From: an uncultured Actinomycetes bacterium
Lineage (GTDB): Bacteria; Actinomycetota; Actinomycetes; Nanopelagicales; Nanopelagicaceae
Direction: 5' to 3'
Assembly (NCBI GenBank): GCA_903865885.1
Contig: CAIPLJ010000133.1
Location: 1-18,010, forward strand
Length of the DNA stretch: 18,010 bases
Part shown: piece after piece, positions 14,016 to 18,010 of the stretch
Layout: each line of letters opens with the position of its first letter
Numbering within the stretch: the stretch's first letter is position 1
The notes under the pieces: model-generated
The model's database searches: none
What the model was told of the DNA's origin: nothing
The model's input: only the letters and a program-made list of their open reading frames with translations
Position numbers and translations under genes: made by a program

Positions 14016-15436
14016 GAGAGAGACACTATCCAATCAATGAAGAATCTCACGCCGAATCCGGTTCCGCCTTTTGCGTTTTCTCCAGTATCAGTTTCACTAC
14101 GACCAGTACCTGCAATATCGAGGTGAACCCAGCGACTTTCGCCGACGAAATGTTCGAGGAAGAGCGCCGCTGTGACTGAACCTGCTGAGTAATCGCCTTT
14201 ATCGGCGGCATGGTTGAGATCTGCAATATCGCTCTCGAGTGAATCGGTGTAATCATCGACAAGTGGCATATGCCATACACGTTCGCCAGATGACTCACCA
14301 ATTGCCACAAGCTCTTGGGCAAGCTTTATATCTCGCGTGTATAGGGCTGCATATTGACGTCCTAAGCCAAGAGTTGCAGAACCAGTAAGAGTTGCAATAT
14401 CAACGAGATAATCTGGATCTAACTTCTCAACTGCATAACCGAGTCCATCTGCAAGAACTAGGCGACCTTCTGCATCAGTATTGATGATTTCAACTGTAGT
14501 TCCGTCATATTGAGTTATGACATCAGATGGACGTTGAGAGGTTCCAGATAGAGCATTTTCTGCACACATCATAAGTACTGTGACTTTTACTTGTGGTTGC
14601 AAATCTGGGAGTGCACTGATTGTTGCAAGGGCTGCCGCTGCCCCCGCCATATCGCTCTTCATCGCTGTCATAAATTCATATGGTCTCTTGAGTGAAACCC
14701 CGCCTGTATCAAAGGTAATTCCCTTGCCGACTATGACGAAATGAGGAAGGGCTGATGCTGATTTAGCTTTTCCCTTTGGCACATATGTGAGTTCAATAAA
14801 ACGTGGGCCCGGTTTAGGCGATGAATTTCCCACTGCACGCAAGCCACCGAACTTTGCCAGCTCTTTTCCAGAAAGTATCGAGATTGCTAGACCTTTTTCA
14901 TCGGCAATCTTCTTTGCCTCCTGCGCCATCCACAGTGGATTCTTGATATTTGATGGCGTATGAATGAGATCGCGCGCTGTGTAGAGAGCGCTGGCAATAA
15001 CTGATGCTTCGTGAACAGCATCGCGATCCTTAGTTGCAATAGTAATCGTTGCAATTTCGGCAGTTTTGCCCGTCTTCAGGTTCCAGGTATATGCACCTAA
15101 GAGAATTGAGACTGCGTGTGCTCGAATTTCTAACCGCGATTGTGCGCAGAGCGAAACTAGTTCAATGGCTTTGCCGCGAACCTTGCGACCCAGCGCCGCT
15201 CCGGCAGTGCGAAGTGAAGGCAGGCTCTTATCTCCAAGATTGACGAGATAGAGACGATCGACATCGGCGCCAGAGTGGGTTACGGGAATTTCAAAGATTT
15301 CTCCCGCCTTATTTGAAGGAGAGAAGAAAGTGATCTCATCGACAAGATTGATTTCGAAGTATTTTTCTAGCGAGGAGATCAGACGAGAATTTCCTGAGAA
15401 TTCAATCTTCTCGTCGCTATCTTTGGTAAAACCCAC
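14012..15436 (-). CDS. pepA: Leucyl aminopeptidase (PepA, M17 family)
   Basis: Two-metal cytosolic exopeptidase that releases N-terminal Leu and other residues, probably as a hexamer. Counting from the GTG at 15436 (474 residues), metal and catalytic residues are K238 and D243 (VGKGITFDTGG), K250, D262 (KSDMAGA) and D321/E323/R325 in NTDAEGRL (319-326). The N-terminal macro-like domain spans about 1-140. The start is doubtful: the frame is open upstream for another 24 codons and translates to LSAADVIA just before the GTG, which matches the first strand of PepA proteins, so the protein probably begins further up. No ATG, GTG or TTG is available there; CTG at 15490 or ATT at 15493 are candidates. 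The frame is the same as that of DUF3117. The gene overlaps the next methyltransferase by four bases. Confidence 0.93.
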   Translation of the reverse strand: MGFTKDSDEKIEFSGNSRLISSLEKYFEINLVDEITFFSPSNKAGEIFEIPVTHSGADVDRLYLVNLGDKSLPSLRTAGAALGRKVRGKAIELVSLCAQSRLEIRAHAVSILLGAYTWNLKTGKTAEIATITIATKDRDAVHEASVIASALYTARDLIHTPSNIKNPLWMAQEAKKIADEKGLAISILSGKELAKFGGLRAVGNSSPKPGPRFIELTYVPKGKAKSASALPHFVIVGKGITFDTGGVSLKRPYEFMTAMKSDMAGAAAALATISALPDLQPQVKVTVLMMCAENALSGTSQRPSDVITQYDGTTVEIINTDAEGRLVLADGLGYAVEKLDPDYLVDIATLTGSATLGLGRQYAALYTRDIKLAQELVAIGESSGERVWHMPLVDDYTDSLESDIADLNHAADKGDYSAGSVTAALFLEHFVGESRWVHLDIAGTGRSETDTGENAKGGTGFGVRFFIDWIVSLS

Positions 15437-15508
15437 TGCAATGACATCGGCAGCAGAGAGTGACTCAACTTCTGGAGCAACTGAGTGCAGAATTTTCTCT
15501 AGCCCGCT

Positions 15509-15688
15509 CTACTTTTTAATAAGTGCGACAGCGGCGCCAAGGGCTGCGCTGAGGTTATTTGCTTCCTGAGGATTGAGTTCGACCACGAGGCGTCCGCCGC
15601 CTTCGAGTGGAATACGCATGACGAGGGAGCGAGCTTCTTTTGTAACTTCCATTGGTCCATCACCGGTACGAGGTTTCATAGCTGCCAT
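15509..15688 (-). CDS. DUF3117 small protein (Rv1211-like)
   Basis: A 59-residue protein that I translated directly from the minus strand. It begins MAAMKPRTGDGPMEVTKEAR and ends AALGAAVALIKK, with the GGGRLVVEL core in between; this is the nearly invariant DUF3117 sequence of actinobacteria. A good Shine-Dalgarno AAGGAG precedes the ATG by about eight bases. Function is unknown; the strict conservation and small size suggest a core cellular role. The downstream pepA frame continues from its TAG in the same frame. The 108-base leader upstream holds two stem-loops, described separately. Confidence 0.93.
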   Translation of the reverse strand: MAAMKPRTGDGPMEVTKEARSLVMRIPLEGGGRLVVELNPQEANNLSAALGAAVALIKK

Positions 15689-15722
15689 GGTGGGGACTCC
15701 TTGTTGAGCTCGGGTTTCGAAA

Positions 15723-15740
15723 AACTCTCGTTGAAGAGTT
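15723..15740 (-). terminator. Stem-loop with T-run in the DUF3117 leader
   Basis: On the minus strand AACTCT, a six-base loop, then AGAGTT make a perfect 6-bp stem followed by three further Ts (five Ts in a row in all). It lies 35 bases before the DUF3117 ATG and 57 bases after the HTH gene stop. It could end transcription of the HTH gene or act as an attenuator in the DUF3117 leader. The stem is short and AT-rich, so strength is doubtful. Confidence 0.35.
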
Positions 15741-15765
15741 AAGGGGAGAAGTATCTCGCAGAATG

Positions 15766-15785
15766 AGCCGAGGGTGAAATCGGCT
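15766..15785 (-). other. Stem-loop just downstream of the HTH gene
   Basis: AGCCGA and TCGGCT form a perfect 6-bp inverted repeat around an eight-base loop, 11 bases after the HTH stop codon. There is no T-run, so it is not a classic intrinsic terminator. It may stabilise the 3' end of the upstream transcript. Together with the neighbouring stem-loop it fills most of the 15689-15796 gap. Confidence 0.3.
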
Positions 15786-15796
15786 TAAGCGCGGAT

Positions 15797-16036
15797 TTAG
15801 AGCCCTAAAACCCCCTTGAGGCGCGCTTTGCCTGATTCAATGACAACAATGACAGCCCGTTCCGGAACGGCAAGAAGATCTGCGATATCGCGACTGGTTT
15901 TAGAGCGCAGGTAATGCAGAGTCAAGATGATTCGTTCCTCTTCAGGAAGAGAGGCGAGCAACTCCGCCAAGGTTTGAGGGTTGCTCTGTTGACTCATAGG
16001 AATAGAGGTTACTCGCTCAATTCTTAAAGAATCCAT
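15797..16036 (-). CDS. Stand-alone sigma-70 region-4-like HTH protein
   Basis: 79 residues from ATG 16036, or 66 from the in-frame ATG at 15997; neither start has a Shine-Dalgarno sequence. The core, starting at LAELLASLPEEERIILTLHY and continuing through SRDIADLLAVPERAVIVVIESGKARL, has the pattern of sigma factor region 4.2: a short helix, the invariant-looking acidic E-E-R before a hydrophobic helix, then the recognition helix. There is no region 2, so it cannot act as a full sigma factor. It could bind DNA alone, modulate another sigma factor, or be a remnant. It sits between the SRPBCC gene (27 bases upstream) and DUF3117. In related bacteria sigE lies in this general gene neighbourhood but at the htrA side, so a direct relation is unproven. 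Confidence 0.8.
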   Translation of the reverse strand: MDSLRIERVTSIPMSQQSNPQTLAELLASLPEEERIILTLHYLRSKTSRDIADLLAVPERAVIVVIESGKARLKGVLGL

Positions 16037-16063
16037 AATAAGAGATTTAAGGGTGTAGCCGCT

Positions 16064-16513
16064 TTAGCCAAAAGAGCGTGAGAAGCGCACGAGAGAAATT
16101 CGTACACCGATATAGAGGAAGGGTGCAATCAGCGCAAAGATCAGCTTGGGAGCGATGATCGTTTCAGACCAATCGAAATGAGTACCGCCATCTGCGCTCT
16201 TGCGAAGTGCAAAAGTGCCCGACCCTTTCAGTACCGCACCGACATGTTCTACATCGCATCTCATTGGTGGTTGCCAGTGTGTAACAGTCATGAGATCAAG
16301 TAGTCCAAAAAATTTGAAGGCAGGATAGATGCGATAGAACGGTCCGGTAAATGCTGCAATCGAAGTTCCAATACCTTCAGTGATCTCTGAAGTTACCCAG
16401 ACTTTTGTCTGCAACATCCAATCACCTTGAGAATTCCAATCCGCAATCTTCTTCCAGACATCTACTTGGCTTGCCTTGATGTGGATGCTGATCGAAAGAG
16501 TATTACTTGCCAT
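16064..16513 (-). CDS. SRPBCC (START/polyketide-cyclase-like) family protein
   Basis: 149 residues from the ATG at 16513, which overlaps the 3' end of the LOG gene by 11 bases; an in-frame TTG at 16519 would add two residues. The pattern fits the SRPBCC helix-grip fold, which binds hydrophobic ligands in a deep pocket: beta strand SISIHIKASQVDVWKKIADW at the start, the D/W-rich first helix, a central run of strands, GSGTFALRKSADGGTHFDW (about 97-115), and a long C-terminal helix (about 122-145). That helix is unusually hydrophobic (LIFALIAPFLYIGV) and could touch the membrane. No catalytic residues can be named and the ligand is unknown. Confidence 0.82.
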   Translation of the reverse strand: MASNTLSISIHIKASQVDVWKKIADWNSQGDWMLQTKVWVTSEITEGIGTSIAAFTGPFYRIYPAFKFFGLLDLMTVTHWQPPMRCDVEHVGAVLKGSGTFALRKSADGGTHFDWSETIIAPKLIFALIAPFLYIGVRISLVRFSRSFG

Positions 16514-17039
16514 GAGCAATTGTGACTGCCTCTTCGACAGTTGTAGTCCAATGTAAGAGTTCGCGCATTCCCGGCTTTACAAAATTTTCATTTTCAAGAT
16601 GTTCGACCAGCGCATGAAGTGGATTGTAGATACCAAAGGGATCAAGGATGATGACGGGCTTATCGTGGAATTTGAGATACCTACCGACCCAAATTTCAAA
16701 GAGTTCTTCCAAAGTTCCGAGCCCACCTGGCAAGGTGATAAATGCATCAGACATATCTTCGATCTTTGCCTTACGTGTCCGCATTGAATCAACCACAATC
16801 AATTCATCACTCTCGTGATCGGCAAACTCAATATCAACTAATTTCTGCGGGATGATTCCAATTGTGCGGCCACCAACGCTACGAGCGCCGCGAGAAATCG
16901 CACCCATAGCCGAGATATGGCCACCACCTGAAACAAGTTCAGCCCCACTGCGCGCAATTCCTTCACCGAGATCGAAGGCTAAATCGATAAATTTCGAATC
17001 AATCGATGGCGATGATGAACAGAAGACAGCAATACGCAT
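16503..17039 (-). CDS. LOG-family nucleoside 5'-monophosphate phosphoribohydrolase (TIGR00730)
   Basis: 178 residues with a Rossmann-like lysine-decarboxylase-type fold. The signature is LPGGLGTLEEL (103-113) with upstream VSGGGHISAMG (36-46) and SMRTRK (85-90); together these are the nucleotide-binding and catalytic motifs of LOG proteins. Characterised members cleave cytokinin riboside or other nucleoside 5'-monophosphates to free base and ribose 5-phosphate; older annotation as lysine decarboxylase is incorrect. The M. tuberculosis homologue Rv1205 lies near dapD in the same way (recalled). First gene of the long minus-strand run, divergent from dapD across 30 bases, with a leaderless -10 box. 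Confidence 0.92.
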   Translation of the reverse strand: MRIAVFCSSSPSIDSKFIDLAFDLGEGIARSGAELVSGGGHISAMGAISRGARSVGGRTIGIIPQKLVDIEFADHESDELIVVDSMRTRKAKIEDMSDAFITLPGGLGTLEELFEIWVGRYLKFHDKPVIILDPFGIYNPLHALVEHLENENFVKPGMRELLHWTTTVEEAVTIAHGK

Positions 17040-17046
17040 GAGGCAC

Positions 17047-17052
17047 AGGATA
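17047..17052 (-). promoter_or_regulatory. Candidate leaderless -10 box for the LOG gene run
   Basis: The minus strand reads TATCCT, ending seven bases before the LOG ATG at 17039. It lies only five bases from the plus-strand box for dapD, so polymerases for the two directions would compete for the same 30-base gap. Confidence 0.45.
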
Positions 17053-17057
17053 GGGGT

Positions 17058-17063
17058 TAGGCT
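17058..17063 (+). promoter_or_regulatory. Candidate leaderless -10 box for dapD
   Basis: TAGGCT ends exactly six bases before the dapD ATG at 17070. No Shine-Dalgarno sequence is present. Matches the spacing rule seen at other operon heads here. Confidence 0.5.
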
Positions 17064-17069
17064 TAGAGC

Positions 17070-17987
17070 ATGTCTTCTTTAGCCCATGGCCACGGAATTG
17101 CAACACTTGCGGGAACAACAGTTCTCGATGTCTGGTTTCCTGCGCCTTCACTTGGTGCACTTGCGGGTTCTCCTGATTCAACTCTGACATCACTTGTGGG
17201 ATCAGATGAAGTTCGTGGTGTTTCACGCGAAGTTATCTCTCTTGAAGTCAATCTCCTTGAGCCACCAAAAGATGCCAAAGATGCTTACTTGCGCCTACAT
17301 CTCTTATCTCATCGACTTGTAAAGCCACATGGTCAATCACTCGATGGAATCTTTGGGCTAATGACAAATGTTGTGTGGACATCACATGGGCCATGTTCAG
17401 TTGAGGATTTCGAATTGACTCGTGCACGCTTGAAGGCGAAGTACGGACATGTCACTGTTTTCAGCGTCGACAAATTCCCACGTATGGTTGATTACGTCAT
17501 TCCATCTGGAGTACGAATTGCAGATGCTGATCGTGTTCGCTTAGGTGCACATTTAGCTCCAGGAACCACGGTGATGCACGAAGGTTTTGTTAACTTCAAT
17601 GCGGGAACTCTCGGTACTTCTATGGTCGAAGGACGCATCTCGTCAGGAGTTGTTGTTGGAGATGGAACCGATGTTGGTGGTGGCGCATCCATTATGGGCA
17701 CCCTCAGCGGCGGGGGCAAAGAAGTAATTTCTATTGGGGAAAAGTGCCTGCTCGGCGCAAACTCAGGAATTGGTATTTCACTCGGTAATAACTGTGTCAT
17801 TGAAGCCGGCACTTACATTACTGCAGCAGCAAAATTAACTCTTCCTGACGGTGAGGTTGTTAAAGCTGGATCTCTATCTGGTGCAAGCAATCTATTGTTC
17901 CGACGAAATTCACTGACTGGTGGACTTGAAGTAGTTATGCGTACTGGCACATGGGGTGGGCTTAACTCAGTTCTTCATGCAAATTAA
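17070..17987 (+). CDS. dapD: Tetrahydrodipicolinate N-succinyltransferase, actinobacterial type
   Basis: 305 residues, close to the ~317 of M. tuberculosis DapD. It transfers succinyl from succinyl-CoA to tetrahydrodipicolinate in the succinylase branch of lysine and meso-diaminopimelate synthesis. An N-terminal alpha/beta part (1-~125) is followed by DKFPRMVDYV (134-143), then a left-handed beta helix with many V/I/G repeats. The catalytic Glu is probably E187 in SMVEGRIS, followed by DVGGGASIMGTLSGGG. The C-terminus carries GASNLLFRRNS and ends HAN, as in the mycobacterial enzyme. This form is distinct from the shorter proteobacterial DapD. The 23 bases after the stop hold a TATAAG and an AAGGGGA, which may belong to the next gene outside the window; I see no terminator. 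Confidence 0.96.
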   Translation: MSSLAHGHGIATLAGTTVLDVWFPAPSLGALAGSPDSTLTSLVGSDEVRGVSREVISLEVNLLEPPKDAKDAYLRLHLLSHRLVKPHGQSLDGIFGLMTNVVWTSHGPCSVEDFELTRARLKAKYGHVTVFSVDKFPRMVDYVIPSGVRIADADRVRLGAHLAPGTTVMHEGFVNFNAGTLGTSMVEGRISSGVVVGDGTDVGGGASIMGTLSGGGKEVISIGEKCLLGANSGIGISLGNNCVIEAGTYITAAAKLTLPDGEVVKAGSLSGASNLLFRRNSLTGGLEVVMRTGTWGGLNSVLHAN

Positions 17988-18010
17988 GGTATAAGTTGAA
18001 AGTAAGGGGA

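Noticed and set aside
16503..17039. Lysine decarboxylase annotation of the LOG gene
   Set aside because: The PGGxGTxxE motif defines nucleotide phosphoribohydrolases; the decarboxylase name is a historical misannotation.
1..18010. Mobile elements, CRISPR arrays, tRNA or rRNA genes, phage or defence islands
   Set aside because: No transposase, integrase, regularly spaced repeats, cloverleaf or rRNA-like stretch was seen; coding by conserved housekeeping genes is nearly continuous.

Overview
The window looks like a chromosomal segment of a small-genome actinobacterium. The closest fit is the freshwater acI type ('Candidatus Nanopelagicales'). Actinobacterial markers include a mycothiol deacetylase (mshB), actinobacterial-type DapD, DUF3107, DUF3117, the MgtE-N/CBS plus DUF1003 pair and a MoeZ-type E1-rhodanese. 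GC content looks only moderate by eye, well below most actinobacteria, and genes are packed with overlaps or near-zero gaps. No spacer exceeds about 110 bases. I see no mobile element, CRISPR array, rRNA or tRNA gene. The lineage is inferred from gene content, not from a marker phylogeny.

Layout. (1) 1-4324, sulfur and thiol block: the 5' part of a 7Fe ferredoxin (minus); a cysteinyl-tRNA synthetase with an extra N-terminal SH3-like domain (plus); then a tight minus-strand operon moeZ > mshB > small membrane protein. (2) 4380-6633, plus strand: TetR regulator, DUF3107, DEAD-box RNA helicase. From memory, the moeZ/TetR/DUF3107/helicase neighbourhood resembles Rv3206c-Rv3211 of M. tuberculosis. 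(3) 6630-8991, minus strand: EamA transporter > PHP phosphoesterase > MarC, joined by ATGA overlaps. (4) 9033-10840, plus strand: PRC/MgtE-N/CBS protein and DUF1003 membrane protein. (5) 10814-17039, nine minus-strand genes: LOG phosphoribohydrolase > SRPBCC protein > stand-alone sigma-region-4 HTH > DUF3117 > leucyl aminopeptidase > O-methyltransferase > HtrA protease > TatB > Mrp/ApbC. (6) 17070-17987, plus strand: dapD. Regions 4-6 match in content, and largely in order, what I recall of M. tuberculosis Rv1201c-Rv1232c, except that sigE and rseA are not between the methyltransferase and htrA.

How the genes work together. Most are housekeeping functions: lysine and peptidoglycan precursor synthesis (dapD), Fe-S assembly (mrp) and electron transfer (fdxA), envelope quality control and Tat export (htrA, tatB), thiol metabolism (mshB, moeZ), translation (CysRS) and RNA remodelling (DEAD helicase). 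Many operon-leading genes have a TANNNT box ending 6-7 nt before the start codon, the signature of leaderless transcription. Clear Shine-Dalgarno sequences occur before fdxA, DUF3117 and DUF1003.

Most unusual points: the SH3-CysRS fusion; a pepA reading frame that is open back to the DUF3117 stop codon in the same frame but has no ATG/GTG/TTG early enough to encode the conserved first strand; an O-methyltransferase whose canonical metal-site Asp is replaced; a sigma-region-4 miniprotein; and paired divergent leaderless promoters in 30-41 bp. I found no clearly new defence, mobile or biosynthetic system.
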